DNA of 64,000 bases, from assembly GCA_029204225.1 (NCBI GenBank), contig CM055093.1, forward strand, positions 1,595,155 to 1,659,154, read 5' to 3'. Of the stretch, positions 48,175 through 59,231 are shown one piece after another. The notes under the pieces are model-generated. The model saw nothing but the letters and a program-made list of their open reading frames with translations, did no database searches and was not told where the DNA came from. Each line of letters starts with the position of its first letter. Positions within the stretch are counted from its first letter, which is position 1. The position numbers and the translations under genes were made by a program. The stretch comes from Diphasiastrum complanatum. Lineage: Eukaryota > Streptophyta > Lycopodiopsida > Lycopodiales > Lycopodiaceae.

Positions 48175-50645
48175 CTCCCTCTTCAACTAGTTTTGGCATA
48201 GTTTTGACAATAGAACTTTGATCCAAATTTAGAATGAATTCCATCCTAAGTATAGATCTCATTTCTAAGGTTCTAAAGTATCTTTCATAATTGTTATAGA
48301 GAATAGTGTCCAAATTGGATGCTTCACTATTTCTTACATCAATTATACGCATCAAGATATAGCTAGAACATGAAGAACCAAATAGAATGTGAATGAAATG
48401 ATTCCTCCATGTTTCAAACTTTGAACTCTCTGGAAAATTACAGCAACCAAACAATAAATATGAGTGATGACCATTTGCTTGCTTGTCTCCTCCAACTTTG
48501 ACCTTTCTTGATATGTCTCCACCATAAAACTCCATGAATGAGCCTCCATCTCCATCTTGCCACAAGATATCATCAACACTTGATGACTTGGCCATGAATG
48601 AGTGACATAATGAACCTCTAATAGCTTCATTTCCATCAGCAAAACCAGCCAAGAATGCTAGTACAACTCCAACAATAAGATATTGCAAGACAATGTAGCT
48701 AGTTTGTCCATATCTTGACAATTTGCACACATCCACATGAAATAGCTCAAACATGAGATAGAACAAGTAAAGTAAACTTGAACAACACTTCCTTGCTGCT
48801 CCTTTGACCTTACTTTGGTCTTCAATAAGCTGCAAAAAATATCCATAACATCTTTGCCAAATAACCTTCCTTTGATGCTCTTGACTAGCTCCAAATTGCC
48901 ACCTTTCCTTTTGTGTTGTTGAAGCCCTTTGAGACCAACCTCTTGATCTTCCTCTTGATCATCAAAGTCATTGAGAAAACTCTGTTTTCCAGATCCATTA
49001 CTTGCTTTTCCAGTATGAAAACCATGAGAACCAATATCCACTTGCATAGCATCATCTACACAAGAAAATTCTCCAAAACATGTGAGTAAAGCAAAGTGAG
49101 TCGCTTCCACTTGCTTACCTTTCTCTTGATCATCAAACATATCAAAGATATGAATATCTTCAGACCTGAACCTCTGGAAATACTCCCTCTCAAACATATG
49201 ATCTAGATCCAACAAGATCTCATCAATGCTTGATCTCGAATTTCCACAAAGGTTAGTGAAAACAATGTCACCAATGTCACCATCATAAATTAAAAGATAG
49301 ATTCCAAACTTTCCATCCAACATGAAGTAGAGTAGGTGAAGGTGAGTATCAAACCTAATAAATCCAGCCCTCTTGAGTCCATAACAGACCTCAATAAGCT
49401 CACCAATGAGATCTCTCTTGCCTTGAAGAAATTGCCTCTCGATTTGCTCCATGTAGTCTTCTCCAACCAACCTTTTGCCATCTTGATCATGAGTGATCAA
49501 TTCACAATCATAGAATCCTTTGAGTTGATGAAGAGATGTGAGATCCATGCCTTGGATCTTCCCAAGAACCAATCTTCCATTGCTCTTTCCTTCATAAGAC
49601 TCCCTCTTAATGATTGTATCATAAGAAGTAGAAACCTCAAAAACATTAGAAGCCATGAAAAATATGATTAGTACCTTCAACATAAGGATGATTGAAGTAC
49701 TCTCTTTTTTCAAACAAGAACTTCTACTCAATGTTTTAGGTAATGAATCATATGATAATGATTCTTCCTCACTATCATTCACAATGACATCATTCAAAGT
49801 ACATCCTACTTTGAACTCTTCACATACTTCTCTTCTTCTTGACTTGTGACTATCTCCCTCACTAAGTCTCTTGATAGAACCATTTGATCTACTCTCTTTA
49901 TGAAGACATGTGGCTCCACTTGCTGGAAAAATGACTTTCTTGGACTCATCACAAAAGAATGTAGAAGAACCACCTCCTTCATGCATGCACCTAGCAACAT
50001 CTTTTGACATATGATCAAAGAAATCATTAACAACAATTTTTTCCAAGGAAGAACCTTCACCTCCATTGATGAAGTTAGCTCTTTCCTTACCTTTTGCATG
50101 CTTGCACTTGCCATGAAGAACCATTGAAACACCATCATTATCCTCAAGACTAGCCAAGTAGGCACAAAGATGAACATCTCCAAGAAGCATATTAGATCTT
50201 GACCTAGATCTAGCATAAGGAAGCTTGTTAGACTTTGCATAAGATCCACCAATCTTATTGATGCTAAAAGGTAACTTTGGAAAGTTGAGACCAATCTCCT
50301 TTTCCATTCCATACTTTTTGTTATCCATAACAAAAGCATCAAGCTTGAAAAGTCTACCTTGTCTATTGCCCCTAGCAACCAAGATTTCTTACTTTTTAAT
50401 GAAACAAGCATCACCACCAAACTTTACCATGTATCCTTTCTTTATCATTTGACCAACACTTAGCAAATTCTTTGAAAGTGAAGGAATGTAAAGAACACCA
50501 TCAAGTCTTGTTTTCCTATAAGTAGAGAGACAAATAGGAATTGAACCAATACCTTCAATCACACACTCACCACCATTGGCCATGTGAATTGCTTTCTTGG
50601 CTCCATCATAAGTGACCAAAGAAGTAAAGAACTCCTTGTGACTAG
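48175..50645 (-). pseudogene. Copia F3 degenerate pol with a 574-codon open frame
   Basis: Leftward from 50,645: protease end (KEFFTSLVTYDGAKKAIHM, YIPSLSKNLLSVGQM), one stop at 50,389, then an open frame 50,382-48,658. It begins GNRQGRLFKLDAF and keeps an integrase piece (KLPYARSRSRS). After a long unrecognised Ser/Lys/Glu-rich part it contains a distorted RT: YMEQIERQFLQGKRD, CYGLKRAGFIRFD, LLIYDGDIGDIVFTN in place of the LLIYVDDI box, and SSIDEILLDLDHMF. An RNase H echo (GFADGNEAIRGSLCHSFM) and the terminal PKLVEEGV follow in the 48,835-48,170 frame. No catalytic motif is intact. The left boundary is the F1 e2 insertion. Confidence 0.7.
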
Positions 50646-51327
50646 TGTTAAAAATTCACAGTTCTAGCTTGACTAGTTTTGGTCATATGACTTGTAAATA
50701 GTTAGATGGTCATGATGTGGCTTGTCACACGTGCCAAATAGCATAGGATTCAATTCATAAGGATGTTCTCAAGTAGACCTAAGTGTTAGAACCTTTGGAA
50801 TGAGTCCAAATTATGCTTAGATACAAGGGAGAAAAAATAGGAGCTATTTTTGGTAATTTTTGCATTGTTGAGGGATATCCAAGATTCCAACCCTAACTTG
50901 GTAGGGATGAAAGATCCACCAAAATTAGAACTAGGGATAGGTTTAGGGCTACTCATACCTGCCCAAAACCGTGATGGATCATGTATATATAGGTGATGAT
51001 ATCTCACCAAAATCAATCAAGCAATTTCATGTTTTTTCTCTCATAATGGTGCAATTGCTCTCTATGTTCATAATTGTTTGAGCACTTGTGATTACTAATG
51101 ATTATAGGATTGAATGTAGGTCTGGTGTACAGTACTCAGACTGTGGGAGGCCGTACTTTCACACGTGTGAAGCCTTCTTCAAGGATTTGGGCCATTTAGT
51201 GAGGTTCAAGCATAGATTTTTGATGAATTTTGATGGTTCAACTTGTGCTAATCTTATGAAATCATAATCTATTGTTTCCCTCATCATTTCAAGTGTTTTA
51301 TGATCCTTATTTGTTGTAATTTTTACA
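50646..51327 (+). repeat. Copia F1 e2, 5' LTR
   Basis: 682 bp, TG...CA, TATA box and palindrome (51,160-51,169) as in e1. About a dozen substitutions against the LTR at 61,922 were counted by eye. Confidence 0.95.
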
Positions 51328-52138
51328 TGGTATCAGAGCCTAAAGGCTGAAATGAGCTAAATCCTTGGTTTTCATTCAATTTGATCACAATTTTTGATCT
51401 AAATCTTGTGTAGATTGGATCTTAGCATCTAGTATTGATTCTAGAACTCAAAGTGAGTCAAATACATTGGAGATTGGTGTTGTGTGACTTCATTTTCAGG
51501 TGTTTAGGTGTCTAAAACCAGAGGCAAAGTTGAATTCAATTCACATTACCAAGATAGCAAGTTTTGCTTGCTCCAAGCATTGATTTCTAAGCGAGTTTTG
51601 GAGGTGATTTCATAGAGGAGGCTTTCTAGCATTCAAGGAAAGGGAAGATCAGAGTTTTGGGGACTCTTCAAGGCTGTTCTAAGGTGTAGTAGACACCTCA
51701 TAAAGTGATTTAGGTTCAGTCCAACCATTCCTTGACTTATGCACCAAATTAGATCAATTTTTCATCAATTTTGATCATTTTTTGCTTGTGATTGGATAGT
51801 AGATTGTGTTGCATCCTCATTAAGTTCCATTTAAATCTTTTACAAGTGATTTTGGAAGTATATTAGGTTGTTGAAATTCACTCTTGATCAGATCATTTGG
51901 AAGCTTTAATGTTCTTTATAGAAAGAGGGGCAATTCTACTAGTATTGTCTACTTCAATCAAGCAAGTGCATTGTTTCTAGTATTCTATGATTTGATTTTG
52001 TTAGAGATCATTCTTAGATATTTATAGGAAGTCTATTACTGATCTTTTCAGGTCCGTAAGAAGTGAGATAAGGTAGACCTTCAATCAAATCAATAGAAGT
52101 AACCTTCATTTGTGTCAAGTCCTTGATTAGGAGACTAG
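51328..52138 (+). other. F1 e2 primer binding site and leader
   Basis: TGGTATCAGAGCC at 51,328-51,340, then leader to the gag ATG. The leader has the same 811-bp length (PBS included) as in e1. Confidence 0.9.
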
Positions 52139-53377
52139 ATGGCATCTATAAATGCATATCTTTTGGATACTAATGAAAGGCTCAACAAAACTAACTATTC
52201 CATATGGAAAGTTAGAATGGAATCTATCATGATCATGCAAGATCTGATGGAAATTGTAAATGGTAAGGAGGGTGAACCTATTCATCCTCAAGAAAAAGCC
52301 AAATACATCAAGAGGCGCAATGTTGCACTACATTGCATAAAAATGAATGTTGCAAATGAACTCTTAAAAGAGGTAGGAGATTGCACTTCAGCTCAAGATG
52401 CTTGGGAGACTTTGCAAAAGGTCTATGAATCCAAGAACCAAACTAGAATGTTAGCTTTGAAGAATCAAATCTATAGAAGCTATCAAAAGAAAGGAGAGAG
52501 TGCACATACTTTTGTCCTAAGAGTAAAGGAATTGAACAAAGAGCTAGCCTTTATAGGTGACCCTATCAAGGATGAAGAGCTTGTTCAACTCATATTGAAT
52601 GGACTAAGCTTTGAATTTGACAATTTGGTTCAGGGATATGCAATTATGGGTAAGCTACCCATACTTGAAGAACTCCAAGGCACACTCATGGCCGAGGAAT
52701 CAAGAAGGAGCCAAATGCAAGAGAGGATGGATAGGCTTTCCATCCAAGGTGGAGATGACCAAGCTCTCTTCACCAAAGGCAAAGGATCAACATTCAAGAA
52801 GTCTACAAAGCTTGAGGATCAAGAAGGACCCTCAAAGGCATCTCCATCAACCACCAAATTCAAGAAGGACTAATCAAAGTTGAAGTGCTACTATTGTAGC
52901 AAGATGGGGCATTATGCCTTGGAATGCTTTAAGAGGAAGCAAGATCAAAGCCAAGCCAACATGAGCAAAGAGGAGGAGGAGGAGAGTTCACATGAGGACT
53001 CTCTCATGATGTCCATATTTTCTTCAACAAGCTTCAAAGGAGAAGATCCTTGGTGGATTATCTCGGGTGCTAGTTCACACATGACTAGTAAAAGGGAGTT
53101 TTTCTCTTCTCTCTTATCTTATGATGGACCTATAAAGTCTATCTATACAACAAATGATGAAGCTTGTAAGATTGAAGGAGTTGGTAGCATTCCCCTTTGC
53201 TTAGGATCTTCCAAGAAGATCAACATAAAAGGTGTTTTGTACATTCCTACAATAACAAAGAATCTACTAAATGTTGGCCAAATGGTAGACAATGGTTTCA
53301 ATGTTGACTTTGCTTCAAATGAATGTTTCATCAAGAAGAAGGGTAAGATAGTAGCTAAGGGCACTAGACTTGGAAAA
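52139..53377 (+). pseudogene. Copia F1 e2 Gag and protease part
   Basis: The start at 52,139 gives intact Gag for 244 codons (MASINAYLLDTNERLNKTNY...). A TAA at 52,871-52,873 replaces a Lys codon of e1. The frame continues with an intact zinc knuckle CYYCSKMGHYALEC. The protease reads WWIISGASSHM: the catalytic Asp codon GAC is ATC (53,060-53,062). The frame stops at the F2 insertion. The first five bases of the F2 duplication (GAAAA) end it at 53,377. Confidence 0.93.
53373..53377. repeat. F2 target-site duplication GAAAA, left
   Basis: GAAAA here and at 59,227-59,231. Removing F2 and one copy restores the F1 frame (...GKLYKLDAF), confirming a simple insertion. Confidence 0.96.
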
Positions 53378-53661
53378 TGTGAAAAATTGTCAACTAGTAG
53401 TATTTTCCTAACTTGAGATTTTGTAGGCCTATGGCCAAATAAAAGTTAGAGATAGGTTCATACATGTATGTAGAGGCCCAAAGTATGTGTACACTACTTT
53501 TGAGGTCACATTAATTAGAGGAGGTCGAGTGTGGAGCTCTTCTATTGGCTCATAATTTGGTGCATTCCTATTTGACCAAATTTCTAGGTATATGGGTGAA
53601 TCCTATTGGACCCCAATTTTAGCCTATCATAAGACAAGTGGCCAAGAGGCACTATGGCTGC

Positions 53662-53670
53662 TATAAATAG
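53662..53670 (+). promoter_or_regulatory. TATA box of the F2 5' LTR
   Basis: TATAAATAG, the canonical plant form, about 370 bp before the LTR end. Transcription should start about 30 bp downstream, making the rest R and U5. Confidence 0.8.
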
Positions 53671-53815
53671 CCATCTCCACGAGTATGTACATATCTCATT
53701 TTCATTCTATTGAATGAATGTTATGCTCTTTGAAGATCCATCTTCTTCTCTCTCACTTTTTTGTTCATATCTTGCATTCTAGCCACTAGAATTGTGATTT
53801 CTTTGTTGCTATGGC

Positions 53816-53829
53816 TTCACACGTGTGAA
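53816..53829. promoter_or_regulatory. 14-bp palindrome TTCACACGTGTGAA in F2 LTR
   Basis: A perfect palindrome containing the G-box core CACGTG, about 155 bp downstream of the TATA box. The same 10-bp core occurs at a similar place in F1 and F3 LTRs. It could bind bZIP/bHLH proteins as DNA or act as a self-complementary loop in the RNA. Confidence 0.7.
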
Positions 53830-54030
53830 ATGCAGGTTGTAGGCTCTGAAGTACGGACAGGGACAGCAAGTTTCTGTTTGTGGAAGCTTATGATCAGATC
53901 TTGATGTTTAGTTGATGTTTAGTATGCTTAACATCACAATTTCTATCATTTTTTCAATCTAGATGTGCATAACTTCCATGGCCAAGATCTTTATGAAACT
54001 TTAGCATCTTTTGGATCTGAGTTTTTCACA

Positions 54031-54042
54031 TGGTATCAGAGC
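54031..54042 (+). promoter_or_regulatory. primer binding site of F2
   Basis: TGGTATCAGAGC directly after the 5' LTR, initiator tRNA-Met type. Confidence 0.93.
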
Positions 54043-54639
54043 ATTAGGCGGCCAAATGTGCAGGTTTTGCCAGATTTAGAAGAGATTTGTGGGCGAGTTT
54101 GCTTTTGTAGCATTCCAATCAAGTTTCTAGCTAAAAATCTTGTTGATTTATGTGTAGAAATTGGATCTTTGTGATCAAAACATCATTTGTATGCATTTCA
54201 ATTGAAGTAGGGAGAATTCCCTCTGTACTTATCAGAATAAGGAGACAAAATTTGTTTTGGAAAGAGGGAGATGCAAGATCCAACAAGATCCTATTAGTTT
54301 TCCATTCTAGCATATAGTTTTTTGATTCAATTTCTTGCTTCTTCATGTCAAAAACTTCAAAATTGATGTAACCCTCTGATTTTCAGTTTGCTGAATGATT
54401 CAAGAGTGTATTTCAATCTTAGGAGTGAGGGAAAAGCAAGTATATTGAGGTTTGGTCTTGGTTTGATCAAGAAATCATAAAACTAGTGGCTAAAATTGAG
54501 GAAAAAGTGAGGAAAAGAGAGAAAAAGTAAGGTTTTAGGTTCCAAATCTTTGTGATTTCTTCTTGTGTTTCATTTGTTGATTCAAGAGAGTGCTTAGTGC
54601 ATTGGAACAGGTCAAAGATCAGAGATCAATCATTGCAAC
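54043..54639 (+). other. F2 5' leader
   Basis: About 0.6 kb of non-coding sequence to the gag ATG. The antisense frames here are not supported. It matches the F4 leader pieces at 36.6 and 43.3 kb. Confidence 0.85.
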
Positions 54640-57600
54640 ATGGCTACAAATGGAGGCTACATGTTGGAAAGCAATGATAGGCTTACCTCCCTCAACTATT
54701 CTACTTGGAAAGTAAGGATGGAGTCTTTGCTTGAGATGAATGAGTTGATGGATATTGTTGTAGGTGTGGAGGAGAGACCTTTGGCACCTCAAGAACAATT
54801 GAGGTATGACAAGAGGGCAAAGAAAGCCCTTCACATGATCAAGATGAATGTGACAAATGAGCTTATCAAAGAGGTTGGTAAGTGCACATCATCTAGTGAA
54901 GCTTGGGAAGCCTTGAAGAAGGTTTATGAATCCAAGTCTACTTCTAGAGTGTTGACTTTAAGAAGGCAAATCTTTTCTTGTATGCAAAAGAAGAGTGAGA
55001 GTGGACATGCTTTTGTTTTGAGAGTTAAAGCATTGAATGATGAGTTAGCATGCATTAATGATGGCATAAATAATGAGGAGCTTGTTCAAGTGATTCTCAA
55101 TGGCTTGTTGGATGATCATGCTAATCTTGTTCAAAGTTATGCTATCCAAAAATGTTTACCAAGTGTTGGAGACTTGCAAGAGGTCTTGTTGGCTGAAGAA
55201 TTCAGGTTGCAAGCAAGAGTGGGAGCATCTTCTACATCTCAAGGAGGAGAAGAGGAGGCAATGTTCTCTAAAGGCAAGTTCAAGGGCAAAGGTAAAAGCA
55301 ATTGGTCTAAAGGGCAAGACCAAGGTGAGCACTCTACTTTTGGCAAAAAGAAGGATAGATCTAAGCTAAAATGTTTCTATTGTGGAGTCAAAGGGCATTT
55401 TGCTAGTGATTGTTTTAAGAAAAAGAGGGATCAAGGGGAAAAGCAAACCAATCTAACTATTGATGAGGGTGGGGATGAGCTTCTTTCAAATGATGCTTTT
55501 GTTATGTCATCTTGCTTGTTGGCTAATCATGGAGACATTGATCCTTGGTGGATTGATAGTGGAGCCACTTCTCATATGACATATCATAAAGAGTATTTTT
55601 CATCTTTAATGGCATTTGATGGTGATAGGAAGGTAATCTATACCGCAAATGATGGTGAGTGTGCAATCAAGGGGATTGGCACAATTCCTATTTCACTTTC
55701 TACAAATAGGAATATAGAATTGAAAGATGTTTTGCTCATTCCATCCATTACCAAGAACTTACTTAGTGTAAGCCAAATGCTTGACAAAGGATTCAAAGTT
55801 GAGTTTGATGGTGATGCTTGCTTGATCAAAAAGGGGTGTAGTATCATTGCAAAAGGGAAAAGGCAAGGGAAATTGTTCAAGCTTGATGCATGTGTTGTTG
55901 CTAACCAAGTTGGATGCATGGCAAATGAACAAATGTCAATTCAAGAGGTATGGCATAAAAGGATGGGACATCTCAACTACAAGGCCTTGGAGGTAATAGC
56001 CAAAAAGGAGGTAGTAAGGGGACTTCCCAAGTCTCTTACTTGCTTGAATCATGTTTGTGAAGAATGTGCTTTGTCTAAATCACATAGATTGCCATATACT
56101 AGATCTATATCTAGATCTAAGATGCCTTTTTCTCTCTTGCATTCGGATATTCATGGTGTTACTACAATTAGCAATGGAGGTGCTAAGATGTATGTAACTT
56201 TCATTGATGATTTTAGTAGATTTTGTTGGGTTTATCTACTAAAGAGCAAGGATGAGGTGTTTGATGTGTTTGTCAAGTTCAAAGTTGCTATTGAGACTCA
56301 ATTTACAACCAAAATCAAATGCTTGAGGAGCGACAATGGTGGTGAATACATTTCTAACAAATTCAAAGCCTTTTGCGATGAGCATGGGATCAAGAGGGAG
56401 TACACATGTCCAAGAACACCACAACAAAATGGAGTGGCCGAGAGGAAGAATAGAACCTTGTGTGAGAGTGCAAAGGCAATGAGATTGAATGCTAATCTTC
56501 CTAAACCTTTTTGGAGTGATGCTTTGTTGTGTGCAAATTTCCTATGCAATAGATGGCCAAGTGTTGTATTGGAAGGAAAAACCCCTTTTGAAGCTTTGTT
56601 TGGTACGAAGCCTAATGTCAAGTTTCTAAGAACTTTTGGATGCATTTGCTACTTCAACATTACTCTTGATGATAGAACTAAGGAGGATCTATCTTCAAGA
56701 AAGGGCATTTTTGTTGGTTATAGTGAAGTAAGCAAAGCATATAGGATTTATGTTCCTTCAATCAAGAAAGTGTTCACAAGTAGGGATGTCATTTTTTATG
56801 AAAGTAACATTCCAAAAGTTGTTTCAAGTGATGATGGTGTTGTTGCAACTAATGTGCTTGATGACAATGGAGTTGATGACACATTGGATGTGGATGTTGA
56901 AGAAGCCTCTTCAAGTCAAATTCCAAGGAGAACTCCAAGGCATAAAGTGAAACCCTCAAGGCTCACTTATGATGGCAAAGGTAAGCAAGTGGTGGATGGA
57001 TCCAACTATGCTTTCCTAACTTCTTTTGATGTACCTTCATGTGTAGATGAAGCAAGGCAAAAAGAGGAATGGATCCAAGCAATGGATCTTGAGTTTGAAG
57101 CACTTATGAAGAACAACACATGGAGATTGGTGGAGCTTCCAAAGGGCAAAAGTGCAATTGGATGCAAATGGATCTTCAAGGTAAAGACAAATCAAGATGG
57201 ATCTATCAACAAGTTGAAGGCAAGGTTGGTGGCTAAAGGTTATGCTCAAGAGCATGGCATTGACTATGAGGAAACCTTTGCACCCGTGGCAAAGATGGTG
57301 AGCATAAGAGTAATCATTTCCCTTGCAACTCTTTATGGATGGGATCTTTGGCAATTAGACATTTCTAATGCTTTCTTGAATGGTGATCTTGAAGAGGAAG
57401 TCTACATGGAGCAACCCGAGAGCTATGTTTCTCATAGCAAGCCTAATCATGTGTGTTTTCTACAAAAAAGTTTGTATGGTCTTAAGCAAGCACCAAGGAG
57501 TTGGTATGCTAGGCTTAACTCTTTTCTACTTTCTCAAAACTTCACTATGAGTGAGTATGATCATTCACTTTACTTTAGAATTAGTGCTAATGATGTTACA

Positions 57601-58578
57601 ATCCTTCTAATTTATGTGGATGACATTATTTTAAGTGGAGGGAACAAGGAAGATATAGAAGATATCAAGAAAGCACTAAAAAAGGAATTTGAAGTGCATG
57701 ATCTTGGTCTTTTGAGCTATATCTTAGGAATAGAAGTAATTAGAACTTCTCAAATCACTTTTATTTCACAAGAGAAGTATGCTATTTCTATTCTCAATAG
57801 ATTTCATATGGTAGATGCAAATCCTATTGATACACCTATGGAATCACATGTAAAGCTAACTATAAGAGGTAATGAAAGATCCTTCGAGGACATTACTCTC
57901 TATAGGAAGCTAATAGGTTCTCTTATATATCTAACCATCACAAGACCTGATTTATCTTATTGTGTTGGTAGATTAAGCCAATTCATGCAAGATCCTAGCA
58001 TAGAACATTGGAAACTAGGAAAGAGGATCTTGAGATACATCTCGGGAACAAAAGATTTTGGCATTGTTTATAGAGGCTCATCACCTAACTTATTTGGTTT
58101 TTCAGATTCAGATTTTGCAGGAGACCTTATGGATAGAAAATCCATAAATGCACATGCTATTTTCATAGGTGATGGAGCTATCTCATGGATGTCGAAGAAA
58201 CAAGCAACTATATCACTTTCTTCTAGTGAGGCCGAGTACAAAGCTTTGACATCATGCACAAAGGAGATGGTGTGGATCAAGAGGATGATTATGGAGCTTC
58301 ATTTGCTGGATTTTTCAGAGAGTCCAATCATCTTTTGTGACAACCTTTCAGCCCAAAGTCTAGCAAGCAATCCGGTTTTCCATGCAAGGAGCAAACATAT
58401 CGAGGTGGCTTACCATTTTGTGTTGGCAAAAGAGATCAAGCTTGAACATGTCCCATCAAAGGAATGTGTGGCTGATATCTTTACCAAAGCATTGGGAAAG
58501 GACTTATTTTTCAAGCATAGAACAAGTCTTGGTGTACTTTCTAAATCTATGCTAAAACTAGTTGAAGAGGGAGTGTGA
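54640..58578 (+). CDS. Copia F2 Gag-Pol polyprotein, intact
   Basis: 1312 residues, encoding capsid/nucleocapsid, aspartic protease, integrase, reverse transcriptase and RNase H. The start (MATNGGYMLESNDRL) is the first ATG after the leader and aligns with the F4 start. Gag has WKVRMESLLEMNELMDIV near residue 25. Zinc knuckle CFYCGVKGHFASDC 245-258; protease DSG 306-308; integrase zinc ligands His 439, His 444, Cys 473, Cys 476; core Asp 503, Asp 565, Glu 601 (D-X35-E spacing); RT DISNAFLNG (Asp 907) and YVDD 992-995; RNase H Asp 1156, Glu 1197, Asp 1234. The C-terminal EEGV is encoded by the polypurine tract, and the TGA lies inside the 3' LTR. Length is usual for plant Copia. Confidence 0.97.
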   Translation: MATNGGYMLESNDRLTSLNYSTWKVRMESLLEMNELMDIVVGVEERPLAPQEQLRYDKRAKKALHMIKMNVTNELIKEVGKCTSSSEAWEALKKVYESKSTSRVLTLRRQIFSCMQKKSESGHAFVLRVKALNDELACINDGINNEELVQVILNGLLDDHANLVQSYAIQKCLPSVGDLQEVLLAEEFRLQARVGASSTSQGGEEEAMFSKGKFKGKGKSNWSKGQDQGEHSTFGKKKDRSKLKCFYCGVKGHFASDCFKKKRDQGEKQTNLTIDEGGDELLSNDAFVMSSCLLANHGDIDPWWIDSGATSHMTYHKEYFSSLMAFDGDRKVIYTANDGECAIKGIGTIPISLSTNRNIELKDVLLIPSITKNLLSVSQMLDKGFKVEFDGDACLIKKGCSIIAKGKRQGKLFKLDACVVANQVGCMANEQMSIQEVWHKRMGHLNYKALEVIAKKEVVRGLPKSLTCLNHVCEECALSKSHRLPYTRSISRSKMPFSLLHSDIHGVTTISNGGAKMYVTFIDDFSRFCWVYLLKSKDEVFDVFVKFKVAIETQFTTKIKCLRSDNGGEYISNKFKAFCDEHGIKREYTCPRTPQQNGVAERKNRTLCESAKAMRLNANLPKPFWSDALLCANFLCNRWPSVVLEGKTPFEALFGTKPNVKFLRTFGCICYFNITLDDRTKEDLSSRKGIFVGYSEVSKAYRIYVPSIKKVFTSRDVIFYESNIPKVVSSDDGVVATNVLDDNGVDDTLDVDVEEASSSQIPRRTPRHKVKPSRLTYDGKGKQVVDGSNYAFLTSFDVPSCVDEARQKEEWIQAMDLEFEALMKNNTWRLVELPKGKSAIGCKWIFKVKTNQDGSINKLKARLVAKGYAQEHGIDYEETFAPVAKMVSIRVIISLATLYGWDLWQLDISNAFLNGDLEEEVYMEQPESYVSHSKPNHVCFLQKSLYGLKQAPRSWYARLNSFLLSQNFTMSEYDHSLYFRISANDVTILLIYVDDIILSGGNKEDIEDIKKALKKEFEVHDLGLLSYILGIEVIRTSQITFISQEKYAISILNRFHMVDANPIDTPMESHVKLTIRGNERSFEDITLYRKLIGSLIYLTITRPDLSYCVGRLSQFMQDPSIEHWKLGKRILRYISGTKDFGIVYRGSSPNLFGFSDSDFAGDLMDRKSINAHAIFIGDGAISWMSKKQATISLSSSEAEYKALTSCTKEMVWIKRMIMELHLLDFSESPIIFCDNLSAQSLASNPVFHARSKHIEVAYHFVLAKEIKLEHVPSKECVADIFTKALGKDLFFKHRTSLGVLSKSMLKLVEEGV
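58564..58573 (+). promoter_or_regulatory. polypurine tract of F2, inside the coding frame
   Basis: GAAGAGGGAG abuts the 3' LTR and is translated as the last residues of the polyprotein. F3 keeps the same arrangement. Confidence 0.88.
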
Positions 58579-59226
58579 AAAATTGTCAACTAGTAGTATT
58601 TTCCTAACTTGAGATTTTGTAGGCCTATGGCCAAATAAAAGTTAGAGATAGGTTCATACATGTATGTAGAGGCCCAAAGTATGTGTACACTACTTTTGAG
58701 GTCACATTAATTAGAGGAGGTCGAGTGTGGAGCTCTTCTATTGGCTCATAATTTGGTGCATTCCTATTTGACCAAATTTCTAGGTATATGGGTGAATCCT
58801 ATTGGACCCCAATTTTAGCCTATCATAAGACAAGTGGCCAAGAGGCACTATGGCTGCTATAAATAGCCATCTCCACGAGTATGTACATATCTCATTTTCA
58901 TTCTATTGAATGAATGTTATGCTCTTTGAAGATCCATCTTCTTCTCTCTCACTTTTTTGTTCATATCTTGCATTCTAGCCACTAGAATTGTGATTTCTTT
59001 GTTGCTATGGCTTCACACGTGTGAAATGCAGGTTGTAGGCTCTGAAGTACGGACAGGGACAGCAAGTTTCTGTTTGTGGAAGCTTATGATCAGATCTTGA
59101 TGTTTAGTTGATGTTTAGTATGCTTAACATCACAATTTCTATCATTTTTTCAATCTAGATGTGCATAACTTCCATGGCCAAGATCTTTATGAAACTTTAG
59201 CATCTTTTGGATCTGAGTTTTTCACA
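58574..59226 (+). repeat. Copia F2, 3' LTR
   Basis: 653 bp, apparently identical to the 5' LTR. TATA box at 58,858-58,866, CACACGTGTG at 59,014-59,023. Confidence 0.97.
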
Positions 59227-59231
59227 GAAAA
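59227..59231. repeat. F2 target-site duplication GAAAA, right
   Basis: Matches 53,373-53,377. Confidence 0.96.

Larger units (their letters stand above)
53378..54030 (+). repeat. Copia F2, 5' LTR
   Basis: 653 bp from TGTGAAAAATTG to TTTTTCACA. TATA box at 53,662-53,670, TTCACACGTGTGAA palindrome at 53,816-53,829. Confidence 0.97.
53378..59226 (+). mobile_element. intact Copia F2 retrotransposon, 5849 bp
   Basis: Two 653-bp LTRs with no difference found on reading, a perfect 5-bp target-site duplication, PBS, PPT and one uninterrupted 1312-codon gag-pol. It is the only element here that looks autonomous. Identical LTRs imply recent insertion, since LTRs are identical at integration and then diverge. 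Confidence 0.95.

Noticed and set aside
48170-50382. F3 middle region as a captured protein kinase
   Set aside because: YDGDIGDIVFTN with an upstream FIRFDTH looked kinase-like at first, but the order YMEQ...GLKRA...LLIY.D..V followed by SSIDEI matches Copia RT better.
49806-50420. 204-codon minus-strand frame beside the F3 frame
   Set aside because: It is the shadow of the 574-codon frame in another phase. Its composition is hydrophobic with no Copia motif.
55638-58280. Several antisense frames of 60-115 codons across F2
   Set aside because: They are shadows of the intact gag-pol with no independent motif.
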